In this document: positions 25,186 through 33,825 of the stretch, piece by piece
How positions within the stretch are numbered: position 1 is the first letter of the stretch
How the letters are laid out: each line of letters starts with the position of its first letter
Assembly (NCBI GenBank): GCA_965249645.1
Contig: CBDFML010000012.1
Location: forward strand, 1,674,001 to 1,738,000
Direction of reading: 5' to 3'
Length of the DNA stretch: 64,000 nt
Source of the DNA: CAVOEB01 sp965249645
Lineage (GTDB): Bacteria > Pseudomonadota > Alphaproteobacteria > UBA828 > JAPUJA01
Translations under genes and position numbers: made by a program
The notes under the pieces: model-generated
Database searches by the model: none
The model's input: only the letters and a program-made list of their open reading frames with translations
What the model was told of the DNA's origin: nothing

Positions 25186-26451
25186 ATGGCCCGAGCCTAT
25201 GGTTCGAGCGCCACGCTGCTGCTCAAACGCGAACTCGCCTACGGGCAGGCGGCGGCCGGCGATTACATCCGCATTCCCTTCAACCGCTGCACCTTGGGCT
25301 CCGAGCAGGGGCTGATCGACGACCCGGTGCTGGGTCAGGGGCGCGACCCCTACGCGCCCTTGCAGGACGCGATCAAGGACGAGGGCGAGATCGTCGTGCC
25401 CGTCGATCCGCGCTACCTCGGTATCTGGCTGACCGGATTGTTCGGCGATCCCGTGTCAAACACGGTCGCGGCGGCCGGATATATCGACTTCGCGGTCAAC
25501 CCGTCCGATCAAGACACCATCACCCTGGGCGGCACGATCTGGACGTTCGTCTCCGGGGCTTCCTCCGGCGATGAGACACAGATTCAGGCGACGGCGACCC
25601 AGACCATCGACCGGCTGGTCGCCGATCTGAATGCGTCCGCGGACGGCAACGTCTCCGAGGCCACCTATAGCCGCCCGGCCGGTACCCAGCGGCTTCTGGT
25701 TGCCCATGATACGGCGGGCGCCACCGGCAACGCCTTCGCCCTCGCGGCGTCGGCGGCCATGGTCAGCGGCCCAACGCTCACCGGCGGCGGGGATTCCCAC
25801 GTATTCGCCTCCGGGAGTGACGTTCTGCCGAGCTACACGATCGAGGTGGGCCATCCCCAGGTCCCGGCCTACTTCCGCCATACCGGCGTCGTGTTCGATT
25901 CCATCGCGCTCGAGTTCGCGCGCTCGGGCGCCGCGGCGGCCACCATCCAGTGCGTCGCGCAAGGAGAAGAGCGCTTTGCGGCCAGCCAGGGCGGTACGCC
26001 GATGAAGCTCGACTTCCGCCGCATCAGCCAGTTCCAGGGCTCCATCAGCCGGGACGGCACGGCGGTTGCCAATCTCACCGCCGGCTCGCTCACCTATGCC
26101 AACAACCTCGAGAAAATCGAGACCATCCGCTCCGACGGTCTCATCGACGGCGCCGATCCCACCGTCGCCGCACTCACCGGTTCCATCGAGGTCCGGTTCG
26201 CGGACACGACGCTGATCGATCTGGCCTCGAACGGCGCCCCGGTCGATCTGGAATTCGCCTATGCGATCGATAGCGGCCTCAAGATCGCCTTCGAGGCCCA
26301 CGAGGTCTATCTGCCGAAGCCCGCGCTCACGGTAGAGGGGCCGGGCGGCGTCTCGGCTCGCTTCGACTTCCAGGGCGCCAGGAACGAGACCGAGGGTCGC
26401 ATGCTCACCGTGACGCTGATCAACGATCTCGACGGGAGCGATTACGCATGA
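25186..26451 (+). CDS. Major tail tube protein with inserted domain
   Basis: 421 residues. The tube fold is split: residues ~1-90 (FNRCTLGSEQGLIDDPVLGQ) and ~210-421 (HPQVPAYFRHTGVVFDSIAL, MKLDFRRISQFQGSISRDGT). Between them, residues ~100-205 form an insert with DTITLGGTIWTFVSGASSGD and DRLVADLNAS repeats, as in surface domains of other phage tail and baseplate proteins. The protein polymerises around the tape measure. GAAGGAGAG precedes the ATG. The insert probably projects from the tail surface. Confidence 0.82.
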   Translation: MARAYGSSATLLLKRELAYGQAAAGDYIRIPFNRCTLGSEQGLIDDPVLGQGRDPYAPLQDAIKDEGEIVVPVDPRYLGIWLTGLFGDPVSNTVAAAGYIDFAVNPSDQDTITLGGTIWTFVSGASSGDETQIQATATQTIDRLVADLNASADGNVSEATYSRPAGTQRLLVAHDTAGATGNAFALAASAAMVSGPTLTGGGDSHVFASGSDVLPSYTIEVGHPQVPAYFRHTGVVFDSIALEFARSGAAAATIQCVAQGEERFAASQGGTPMKLDFRRISQFQGSISRDGTAVANLTAGSLTYANNLEKIETIRSDGLIDGADPTVAALTGSIEVRFADTTLIDLASNGAPVDLEFAYAIDSGLKIAFEAHEVYLPKPALTVEGPGGVSARFDFQGARNETEGRMLTVTLINDLDGSDYA

Positions 26452-26918
26452 TCTCACTCAAGCAGGAAACTGAACCCTACGAGCTGACGCTGCCCTACGG
26501 CGTCACCGTCACCGTGACGCCGTTGACCACCGCCGCCATGGCGGCGGCGCAAGCCGAGGCGCGCAAGCGTCTGGACGGGTTGCAGGCGCAAGCCAGAGAG
26601 CGGACGGAGGCCGGCCTGGCGCTCGACGGCCTGCCCGATCTCTCGGACGACGGCGCCCGCGAGGGCCAGTACCAGGCGCTGCTGATCCATAGCCTCGCGG
26701 CCCGCCACATCACCGCCTGGTCCGGCATCGAGGACGATCCGCCGGTGAGCCGCGAGAACGTCGCTGCGCTGATGGACCTCTACCCGGTGGGCGAGCGGTT
26801 CATTCAGGAGTTCACGCTGCGCCAGGTGCTGCTGGCGTCAGCAAAAAACGCATTCGGGCCCTCTGCCGATGGCACCTCCAGCCCGGCGGCGGGCCCGGAT
26901 ACTGCGAAACCTGCGTAA
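26448..26918 (+). CDS. Tail assembly chaperone (gpG-like)
   Basis: 156 residues. The beta N terminus (YELTLPYGVTVTVTPLTTAA) and helical core match small tail chaperones. The ATG overlaps the tube-protein stop (ATGA). Near the end, A AAA AAC at 26843-26849 allows a fraction of ribosomes to move to the -1 frame and make the longer GT form. Ribosomes that stay in frame end at 26918 with a Ser/Pro/Ala-rich tail. Confidence 0.78.
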   Translation: MISLKQETEPYELTLPYGVTVTVTPLTTAAMAAAQAEARKRLDGLQAQARERTEAGLALDGLPDLSDDGAREGQYQALLIHSLAARHITAWSGIEDDPPVSRENVAALMDLYPVGERFIQEFTLRQVLLASAKNAFGPSADGTSSPAAGPDTAKPA

Positions 26919-27205
26919 CGGAAAAAGCGCCCTGCGCCCAAGGCGGCCTCGGCCTGAACGGCGAGCCCTGCCCGTATGGCGAACACGCGCCGGTCGCGTT
27001 GGAGGAATACCAGGCCTGGGAGGTGTTCACGGCCTCCCTCGGGCAGCTCCGCATCGCGCCCTCGGGCCGCGTGCTCGGGATCGACATGACCGCGGCGCTC
27101 GGTATCGCCCGGGCGCGCGGCTTCGATGAGAGCGTCATCTCAGAGCTGTTGCAGGCGGCCGAGGCTGGGCTGATCGAGGCGATGAACGACAAGGACACCC
27201 AATAA
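26448..27205 (+). CDS. Frameshifted tail assembly chaperone (gpGT-like fusion)
   Basis: Joining 26448-26849 to the -1 frame gives ~252 residues with no stop until TAA at 27203-27205. The T part opens with a Cys-rich stretch (GYCETCVTEKAPC, then GEPCPYG) and continues LEEYQAWEVFTASLGQLRIA to EAMNDKDTQ. As in lambda G/GT, the fusion should bind tape-measure and tube subunits. The tape-measure ATG overlaps its stop. The T part has no good start codon of its own, which supports frameshifting as its mode of expression. Confidence 0.82.
26843..26849 (+). promoter_or_regulatory. A AAA AAC slippery heptamer for -1 frameshifting
   Basis: The heptamer is in the exact phase X XXY YYZ relative to the gpG frame (GCA AAA AAC). 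Slippage gives AAA AAA CGC and opens the T frame. It is the strongest bacterial slippery sequence class. Confidence 0.85.
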
Positions 27206-30168
27206 TGGCCAAGGCCAAACATACCTACGCGGTCCGCCTCGAGGTCGAGGGCGGCAATCGGGTCAAGGCCGATTTGAGGTCTGTGGGCGCGAGCGGCGAG
27301 CGCTCGCTCAAGAAGATCGACCGCGCCTCCGACAAGGCCTCGCGCGGGCTCGGCACGCTCAGTGACCGGGCCTCCGCTCTCCGCCGCCACATGCGGCTGT
27401 TGGGCGGTGCGATCGCCGCCGCCGTCGGCCGCGGCTTGCAGCAAATGGTGAAGCTGTATGCGGATTTCGAGACCGGGCTGATCGGCGTCGGCAAGACGGC
27501 GGACCTGTCGGGGGCCGAACTCGAAGCCCTGGGCAAGGATATCGATGAGCTTTCCAAGCGTATGCCGGTGGCCACGGACGAGTTGCTCGCCATCGCCCAA
27601 AGCGCCGGCCAGCTCGGGGTCAAAGGCTCCGACAACATCCTGAAGTTCACCGAGACCGTCGCCAAGCTCGGGACGGCGACGGACCTCAGTGGCGACCAAG
27701 CGGCTATGGCGCTCGCCCGCATTCTCAATGTCACCGGCGAGGCGCTGGGCAAGGTTGACGTGCTCGGGTCGGTAATCGTCGCTCTCGGCAATAACTTTGC
27801 CGCCACGGAAAGCCAGATCGCCGAGATGGCCACGGAGGTCGCGCGCGGCGCCGCCGTATTCGGGGTGAGCTCGGCTCAAGCTTCGGCCTTGGCCGCGGCG
27901 CTGGCTGCCGTCGGTGTCAAGTCGGAGGTGGCGGGCACGTCCATCGGCCGCATCCTGCGCACGATCGACGCCGCCATCCGTAGCGGCGGCGAACATCTGG
28001 CCATCCTCACGCAGATCACCGGCCGGGCCGCGGAAGAGATCGAGGAGCTGTTCCAGAGGGATGCGATGGCTGCGTTCGCGTTGTTCATCGACGGTCTGAA
28101 GCGGCTCGGCGACGCCGGCGGCTCGGTGGCCGATGCCATGGCGGCGCTGGGCTTGGCCGACCAGCGTCTGCTGAAGACCATCCCGGTGCTGGCGAATCGC
28201 GCCGATCTGCTTGCCCAGGCACTGGAAATCGCCAACCGTGAAACCGGGAACGCCACCGCGTTGAACGAGGAAGCGGCAAGGGCGTTCGCAAGCCTGAACA
28301 ATCAGACCGAGGTGATGTGGAACAACATCAAATCTCTCGCACGGGCCATCGGTGCGGACCTGGCGCCTGGCGTTGCCGTTGCAGTCCAGGGGCTGTCCGA
28401 TCTCGCCAGCGGGGCCGGAGACGCCTACGAGAAGCTCAAGCTCATCGCCGAAGGCGACTTCAACTTCGAGGGGCTCAGCCTCAGCGCCACGCGACGCCAA
28501 GTGGAGGAACTCGATAAGGAACTGAAGGAACTCGAGGAGCGGATGCGAACGGCGCCCAGGGAGGCCGATGTGAACCTGTTCGAGGACGTGTTCACGAGCA
28601 CCTACGAGGAGCTCGACGCGGAATACCGGAGGCGGTGGGCCGTCTATATTCAGTGGAAGACGAAATACGAGTGGGAACTGGAGCAAGAGCGCAAGCGTCG
28701 CGAGAAGCGGGCTGCCGCCAAGACCGAAGACCCCTCCGAGGGTGACCCGGCCGCGCCCCCGGAGGACATCGCGGCGGCCCAAGAGCGGGCGCGGCGTCTG
28801 TTGCAGATCCAAAAGAGCCTTAACCAGCAACTGTTCCAGTTCCGCTACCAGGGCGCCGATCGCATCCGCGAGGAGTACCGGAAACTCGACAACGAGCTGA
28901 AGGATCTAGGCAAGGCCGGCGCCGATCCAGAAATGATCGAGCGCCTGCGCTTCGGCGCGGCGGCGGTGCGCGACGACAAGCTCACCCGGCTCGCCCGCCG
29001 CGAGGATGAGATCGCCGACCGGCGCGTTCAGGCCAATGAGCGCGTCGTCGAAAGTCTGGGCTTCGAGCTGGAGGCGCTTAAGAAGACCGAGCGGCAACGC
29101 TTTGTCGATGTGGCGCTCAGAAGGTTATCGGCCGAGGCGACCCCGGAGCAGCGCAAGGAAGTCGAACGACTGGCCGGCGCGCTCCATGACGAGCAACGCG
29201 CGATCGAAGCCCGCAACGAGGCCGAACGCGAGGCCAATCAACTGCGCGACGAGGGCAAGGCGCTGACCGACCAGTTGCGCACGGCCGAGGAGGCTTACGC
29301 CGACGAGATCGAACGGCTCAATGAACTGCTCGAGGCCGGCGCCATCGACCAGGAGACCTTCGGCCGGGCGTCGGAGGAGGCCTACGACCGCATGCTGCGC
29401 TCGAGCCGCGAATGGTCCGACGGGGTGCGGCGCGCCATCCGCGATTATCTCGACGACGCTACCGATGCCGCCAAGATCTTCGAGCAGGCGACCACGCGGG
29501 CCCTGAAGGCGAGCGAGGACGCCTTCGTCGAATGGGCCATGACCGGCAAGTTCTCGGCCAAGGACCTGTTCAACACGATCGCCGAGGAGGCGCTCCGGGC
29601 CGCCTACCGCATGGCGGTGGTGGCCCCGCTCAACAACATCCTCGGGAGCATATTCGGCGCCATCGGCGGCAGCATCTTCGGTGGGACCGGTGTCGCCACC
29701 ACGTCCTCCGGCACGCCGATGATCGGCGACTTCCCTGTGTCCTCGGGCCCCACGGCGTTCGCCCATGGCGGCGGCGTGATCGGCCGCGACGCCTTCCCGG
29801 CCCGCATGGTCGACCCAAGGGCGTTCGACACCGCAACCCGTTACCACCGCGGCGGCATCGTTGGCGGTGAAATGCCGATCGTGGCCCGTAGCGGCGAGGG
29901 CGTTTTCACGCCCGGGCAGATGCAGGCGTTGGCCCCGGTCCCGGACGCCATGCCCGTGGTCCATGTCGCGGTCAACGTGCGCAACACCGCGCCCGGCACC
30001 CGGGCTTCCGCCGATGTGCGGCGCGAGCCCGGCGGCGATCTCACCCTCGACATCATGATCGAGCAGATCGAAGGCGGTATGGCCCGCCATATCGGCCGCG
30101 GCGAGGGCCTCGCGCCGACGCTCGAGCGCCGCTACGGCCTCAATCCGGCCGCCGGCAGTCTGCGATGA
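27205..30168 (+). CDS. Tail tape measure protein
   Basis: 987 residues, setting tail length. The N-terminal part (~75-400) is the PhageMin_Tail core (LYADFETGLIGVGKTADLSG, AALAAVGVKSEVAGTSIGRI, WNNIKSLARAIGADLAPGVA). A charged coiled-coil stretch rich in Glu, Arg and Lys spans ~420-760. The C-terminal domain (FEQATTRALKASEDAFVEWA, then GKFSAKDLFNTIAEEALRAA) is that of lambda gpH-type proteins, followed by glycine-rich and HGGGVIGRDAFP segments. TAATG overlap joins it to the chaperone gene. Confidence 0.9.
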   Translation: MAKAKHTYAVRLEVEGGNRVKADLRSVGASGERSLKKIDRASDKASRGLGTLSDRASALRRHMRLLGGAIAAAVGRGLQQMVKLYADFETGLIGVGKTADLSGAELEALGKDIDELSKRMPVATDELLAIAQSAGQLGVKGSDNILKFTETVAKLGTATDLSGDQAAMALARILNVTGEALGKVDVLGSVIVALGNNFAATESQIAEMATEVARGAAVFGVSSAQASALAAALAAVGVKSEVAGTSIGRILRTIDAAIRSGGEHLAILTQITGRAAEEIEELFQRDAMAAFALFIDGLKRLGDAGGSVADAMAALGLADQRLLKTIPVLANRADLLAQALEIANRETGNATALNEEAARAFASLNNQTEVMWNNIKSLARAIGADLAPGVAVAVQGLSDLASGAGDAYEKLKLIAEGDFNFEGLSLSATRRQVEELDKELKELEERMRTAPREADVNLFEDVFTSTYEELDAEYRRRWAVYIQWKTKYEWELEQERKRREKRAAAKTEDPSEGDPAAPPEDIAAAQERARRLLQIQKSLNQQLFQFRYQGADRIREEYRKLDNELKDLGKAGADPEMIERLRFGAAAVRDDKLTRLARREDEIADRRVQANERVVESLGFELEALKKTERQRFVDVALRRLSAEATPEQRKEVERLAGALHDEQRAIEARNEAEREANQLRDEGKALTDQLRTAEEAYADEIERLNELLEAGAIDQETFGRASEEAYDRMLRSSREWSDGVRRAIRDYLDDATDAAKIFEQATTRALKASEDAFVEWAMTGKFSAKDLFNTIAEEALRAAYRMAVVAPLNNILGSIFGAIGGSIFGGTGVATTSSGTPMIGDFPVSSGPTAFAHGGGVIGRDAFPARMVDPRAFDTATRYHRGGIVGGEMPIVARSGEGVFTPGQMQALAPVPDAMPVVHVAVNVRNTAPGTRASADVRREPGGDLTLDIMIEQIEGGMARHIGRGEGLAPTLERRYGLNPAAGSLR

Positions 30169-30644
30169 CCACCCGCTGGCCCGACCGCCTGCCGCTGCCG
30201 ACCCTGGAGGGCTACGGCGTCCAGCCCGGCGAGGCGGTCCTGCGCACCGAGATGGAGGCCGGTCCTGCGCGCCAGCGCCGGCGCTTCACCGATGTGCCGA
30301 GCCGCATCGCCGTGCGCTGGGTGCTGCGGCCCGACCAGTTCGCCCTGTTCGAGGCCTGGTACCGCTGGGTCGCGGCCGAGGGCGGCGCCTGGTTCGAGAT
30401 GGACCTGCTGGGCGGTCTCGGCCTGTTGCCGCAGGAAGCCCGCTTCACCCGCCAGTTCGATGCGCGGCCCTGGCGCGGCCGCCTCTGGGAGGTGACCAGC
30501 GAACTGGAAATCCGCGCCCGGCCGACGCTCAGCGAAGGCGCCATGACCCTGCTGCTCAGCGAGGACCTGCCGGCTCTCAACGCAAGCATCGATGCGCTCG
30601 GCGCTCTCGTCCACGAGACCCTGCCCGGACCCCATGCCTGGTAG
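30165..30644 (+). CDS. Minor tail protein
   Basis: 159 residues with a conserved-looking RWPDRLPLPTLEGYGVQPGE N terminus and FEAWYRWVAAEGGAWFEMDL core. This is a frequent small protein directly downstream of the tape measure in alphaproteobacterial siphophages, the slot of lambda gpM/gpL. ATG overlaps the previous stop (ATGA). Probably part of the tail tip; exact partner unknown. Confidence 0.62.
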   Translation: MTTRWPDRLPLPTLEGYGVQPGEAVLRTEMEAGPARQRRRFTDVPSRIAVRWVLRPDQFALFEAWYRWVAAEGGAWFEMDLLGGLGLLPQEARFTRQFDARPWRGRLWEVTSELEIRARPTLSEGAMTLLLSEDLPALNASIDALGALVHETLPGPHAW

Positions 30645-30669
30645 CCGTGCTTCCCGCGTCGGGCGCGGT

Positions 30670-30702
30670 GCAACGAACGTCCGTCCGAGCGCAACGAACG
30701 TC
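30670..30702. repeat. Two 12-bp direct repeats before a tail-fibre gene
   Basis: GCAACGAACGTC at 30670-30681 and 30691-30702, 21 bp apart, in the 88-bp gap between tail genes. Possibly regulatory or a trace of module exchange. Confidence 0.4.
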
Positions 30703-30732
30703 GGACAACCCGCAATCTACCGGAGTCGATCC

Positions 30733-31170
30733 ATGAATATCGAAGCCGAGCTGCGCGCGGCGGTCTCGCGCGCCGATACCGACAGCCGTTTGCTGCACGA
30801 GATCGTCCACGGCGATGCCACTGCGGCCGTCGACACCGAGGGCGGTCCGGTCAAGACCGTCGCCAAGGCAATCGGAGACGTCGAAGCCGGTGTTGCCGTG
30901 GCCGCGACAGTGGTCACGGAGGGTGTCGCGGCGAGCGAGGCCGCGCGCGATGCGTCGATCGAGGCCCGGGATGCGGCCCAGGCCGCCGTCGGCGGCGTGC
31001 TGGTCTCCGCCACCGACACCACGGCCGACAAGCTCTCGGTCAAGCTCCGGCCCGGTTACGGCATAGAGACCGCGATCGAGGAAGCCGGCGGCGACGAGCG
31101 CCTCCGCTTCGCCGTCACCCCGCAGCTTAACGCGGGTGCCCTCATCGCACTCGCCGAAGCGTTCATCTGA
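30733..31170 (+). CDS. Tail-tip/fibre-associated protein
   Basis: 145 residues. A central Ala/Val/Glu repeat region (VEAGVAVAATVVTEGVAASE, then AARDASIEARDAAQAAVGG) predicts a long helix or trimeric coiled coil. A C-terminal SVKLRPGYGIETAIEEAGGD, LRFAVTP segment resembles short repeats seen in phage fibres. ATG at 30733 follows CGGAGTCG. Located among the receptor-interaction genes. No named family. Confidence 0.5.
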   Translation: MNIEAELRAAVSRADTDSRLLHEIVHGDATAAVDTEGGPVKTVAKAIGDVEAGVAVAATVVTEGVAASEAARDASIEARDAAQAAVGGVLVSATDTTADKLSVKLRPGYGIETAIEEAGGDERLRFAVTPQLNAGALIALAEAFI

Positions 31171-31205
31171 CGCCGGTCTTCCCAATTCGAGAACAGGAGC
31201 CGCCC

Positions 31206-31853
31206 ATGGCCAATCAACCGATCTTCGTCGCTTCCTACCGTCAGGATTATGCGACCCTCGTCGCCGCGCGCGCCAACGAAGCGCAGGACCTGTTCACCCC
31301 CGGCGCCTCGGGCACCCGCCTCCACGCGATCGCGCTCGCCAATGACGGCGAGGCGCCCGCGCTCGTCGAGTTCGGCGCCTATGATGTCGTCGGCGACGAC
31401 GTCGAGGTCGACATCGCGCCCGGCAGCGCACCGGAGGAGGACCCCTTCACCGTGACTCGGGCCGCCGGCGTCTGGCCGGCGCTCGAGACCCGCCTGGTGC
31501 TGACGCTCTCCAAGGGCGCGGTGGCGAACCGGGGCGATTACAGGCTCTCGAGCCGCTCCGATACCGTGCTCACCCTCGAGAACACGCCCGGCAACGCCAT
31601 CGCCGCGGCCACCGGCATCGACGCCGCCATCTACCACTGGCGGCCGATCTGGTCGGCGACGGTGCCGGCGCGCGCCGGCTTCGACGGCTATCCGGCTTAC
31701 GCCGGCCTCGATCCGGGGCAGATGCCCTGGCTCGAGGCCGCCGGCGACCGCTGGCTGCTGCCGACGACGGCGCTGGCGGCACGTCTGCCGCAAAACGCCA
31801 ACGCCACCGTCACCGGCAACGTTCATGTCACCCTGTTCGGCGGCGATTACTGA
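31206..31853 (+). CDS. Tail-tip structural protein of unknown family
   Basis: 215 residues, beta-rich, starting MANQPIFVASYRQDYATLVA and ending GNVHVTLFGGDY. The order of short strands (RLHAIALANDGEAPALVEFG, TRLVLTLSKGAVANRGDYRL) suggests a jelly-roll or fibre-base domain. GAACAGGAG lies before the ATG. The stop overlaps the start of the RCC1-repeat gene (TGATGG), so the two are probably made in a fixed ratio and may interact. Confidence 0.5.
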   Translation: MANQPIFVASYRQDYATLVAARANEAQDLFTPGASGTRLHAIALANDGEAPALVEFGAYDVVGDDVEVDIAPGSAPEEDPFTVTRAAGVWPALETRLVLTLSKGAVANRGDYRLSSRSDTVLTLENTPGNAIAAATGIDAAIYHWRPIWSATVPARAGFDGYPAYAGLDPGQMPWLEAAGDRWLLPTTALAARLPQNANATVTGNVHVTLFGGDY

Positions 31854-33373
31854 TGGCGAACTCCACTATTACCGCCGATCTGCCGCGCCGCATTGTGCCG
31901 CCGTCGGCCCATGTTCTGCCGGCGAGCCAGCGCTGCATCGGGTTGCTCAACGGCGAGGCCTCGTATCCGGGCAAGGGCTGCGCCAGCGACATCACCTATT
32001 ACTACATGGCTTATCTCATGGCCGACGGCACCGTCCGCATGAGCGGGACCAACAACAACAACGAGCTCGCCATGGCGGGCAATGCCTATAACCCCCAGCA
32101 TCTCCATTACCTGGTCTGGGACAACCGCACCGACGCCGATCACCCGGTCACGGGCCGTCCGCGCTACGTTGTCGGCTCCTACAGCGCCGTCGCCATGCTG
32201 ACCGATGACGGCGACGTCGTCGCCTGGGGCCATAACGGCCACGGCCAGCAGGGGCGCGGGCACACCACCGGCAACGGCATCGCGCGCTCGATCGATGCGA
32301 GCGATATCGGCCGCGCCTCCGGTATTCCGGGACGGGACGTGGTCAAGCTCGACCTGGTGCGGGGCTCTCCGGCCAACTCGTCGTCCCTCCATGCGCTCTG
32401 CCGGGACGGCAGCCTGTGGGCCTGGGGCTACGGCGGCTACGGCAATCTTGGCCAGGGCGACACGAGCCACAGTTACAAGCCGGTGCGCTGCAAGAAGACC
32501 GGCGATGTGCCGCTCACCGACGTCATCGACTTCTGGCCCGGCCACGGCAATCGCAACGCCTGCTTCGCGCTGACCCGAGACGGCACGTTGTGGGCCGCCG
32601 GCGACAACAGCTGGGGCAAGCTCGGCGTCGACGACGGCACCACCGACAAGCACCTGTTCACCGAGGTGGCGGGGCTGCCGGCCAGGGCCGTGATCCGGAA
32701 AGTCGCGCCCTGCGGCTCGTCCCGCGGCGCGGCCACGGCCGTGCTCATGAAGGACGGCAGTATCTGGACCGCCGGCTACGGCGGCCAAGGGTTCCACGGC
32801 GACGGCGCCACCGATCATCGCCACCTCTTCGAGCAGCTGCCGCTGCCGGCCGGGGTCGGCGCCGCCACGGATCTCTGGGCCGGCGGCGAGTATCCGCAGC
32901 TCTGGTTCAACGGCGACGACGGCAACACCTACGCCTGCGGCTACAACGGCCAGGGCCAGCTCGGCATCGGCAACACCACCGGGGACATCACCGCGCCGAC
33001 GCCGGTCGCGCTCCCGGACGGAGTCACCGCGCGCATGGTCTCGACCGGCGGCGCCTATGACGGCACGTATCACCGTCATTCCACGGTCATGCTGGGCTCC
33101 GACGGCCGGGTCTACACCTGCGGCCATTACGGCCAGTACGGTGCCTGGGGCGCCGGCCAGAGCGCGACCCCGCTGCAATGGCCGCTGCCGGTCCCGCCGG
33201 AGCAGTGGGACGCGGTCGAGGTGGTGGCCCACGGCTACACCTCCGAGGTGGGCTTCTTCGTCCGCTGCGCCGATGGCACCGTCTGGGCGGCGGGGCGCAA
33301 CTCCAACAACAAGCTCGGGGTCGAAGGCGGCGCTCATTACCCGACGGTGATGGCCCGGGTCGAGCTCTACTAG
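31853..33373 (+). CDS. RCC1-repeat beta-propeller protein, candidate receptor-binding tail protein
   Basis: 506 residues with about seven RCC1-like blades, each carrying a G-x-[ILV]-W-[ATS]-W/A-G-x-N/G pattern: DGDVVAWGHNGHGQQGRG, DGSLWAWGYGGYGNLGQGD, DGTLWAAGDNSWGKLGVDD, DGSIWTAGYGGQG, GNTYACGYNGQGQLGIGN, DGRVYTCGHYGQYGAWG and DGTVWAAGRNSNNKLGVEG. It lies between tail-tip genes and the tail-fibre helper, which suggests a surface-exposed adhesin or receptor-binding propeller. The N-terminal ~45 residues may anchor it to the tip. Confidence 0.75.
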   Translation: MANSTITADLPRRIVPPSAHVLPASQRCIGLLNGEASYPGKGCASDITYYYMAYLMADGTVRMSGTNNNNELAMAGNAYNPQHLHYLVWDNRTDADHPVTGRPRYVVGSYSAVAMLTDDGDVVAWGHNGHGQQGRGHTTGNGIARSIDASDIGRASGIPGRDVVKLDLVRGSPANSSSLHALCRDGSLWAWGYGGYGNLGQGDTSHSYKPVRCKKTGDVPLTDVIDFWPGHGNRNACFALTRDGTLWAAGDNSWGKLGVDDGTTDKHLFTEVAGLPARAVIRKVAPCGSSRGAATAVLMKDGSIWTAGYGGQGFHGDGATDHRHLFEQLPLPAGVGAATDLWAGGEYPQLWFNGDDGNTYACGYNGQGQLGIGNTTGDITAPTPVALPDGVTARMVSTGGAYDGTYHRHSTVMLGSDGRVYTCGHYGQYGAWGAGQSATPLQWPLPVPPEQWDAVEVVAHGYTSEVGFFVRCADGTVWAAGRNSNNKLGVEGGAHYPTVMARVELY

Positions 33374-33383
33374 GGGGACGCAC

Positions 33384-33818
33384 ATGAATCTCATCAGCTA
33401 TGTGGAATCCGAGACCGGCGCCCACTTCCTGCCGCCGACGCGCTGGATCGACGGCGAGTTCACCTGGCTCTGCGAGTGCGACGGCCGCCACTATGCCCGT
33501 ATCGCCGAGCTCGATTACGGCGAGCAGAACGCCGGCATCGATCTCACCATCCACGATCTCGCTGTCGAGACGGAACTCGCCGTCAGGCTCGACGCGCTCG
33601 CCGTCGACCGCGCCGATGCGCGCCGCCTGCGGGCCGAGCGCTACGCCCGCGAGATGCCGGTCGGCGATCAGCTCGATGCCGTCCTCAAGACCCTCGACAG
33701 TCTGCGCGAGGGCGGCGCCGCGCTGCCGGCCGAGACGGAGGCGCTGATCGAACGCTGGCTCGCCATCAAGAGCGACCATCCCAAGCCGGAGCTGCTGCCG
33801 CCGGCGGTAACGGAGTAA
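33384..33818 (+). CDS. Tail-fibre-associated small protein / chaperone-like
   Basis: 144 residues. N-terminal strands (FLPPTRWIDGEFTWLCECDG) and a helical C-terminal half with MPVGDQLDAVLKTLDSLREG and IERWLAIKSDHPKPE, a pattern shared with tail-fibre assembly proteins (the P-x-G-D-Q-L-D box). AGGGGGA lies 9 bp before the ATG. Directly after the RCC1-repeat gene, so it may assist that protein's assembly; inferred from order. Confidence 0.55.
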   Translation: MNLISYVESETGAHFLPPTRWIDGEFTWLCECDGRHYARIAELDYGEQNAGIDLTIHDLAVETELAVRLDALAVDRADARRLRAERYAREMPVGDQLDAVLKTLDSLREGGAALPAETEALIERWLAIKSDHPKPELLPPAVTE

Positions 33819-33825
33819 GCCAAAG

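Noticed and set aside
26812..28830. Long minus-strand open frame opposite the tape measure gene
   Set aside because: The + strand tape measure is clearly real; the opposite frame follows from codon bias at the third position.
31847..33394. Minus-strand open frame exactly mirroring the RCC1-repeat gene
   Set aside because: The repeated propeller sequence gives a repetitive antisense translation, but the + strand motifs are unmistakable.
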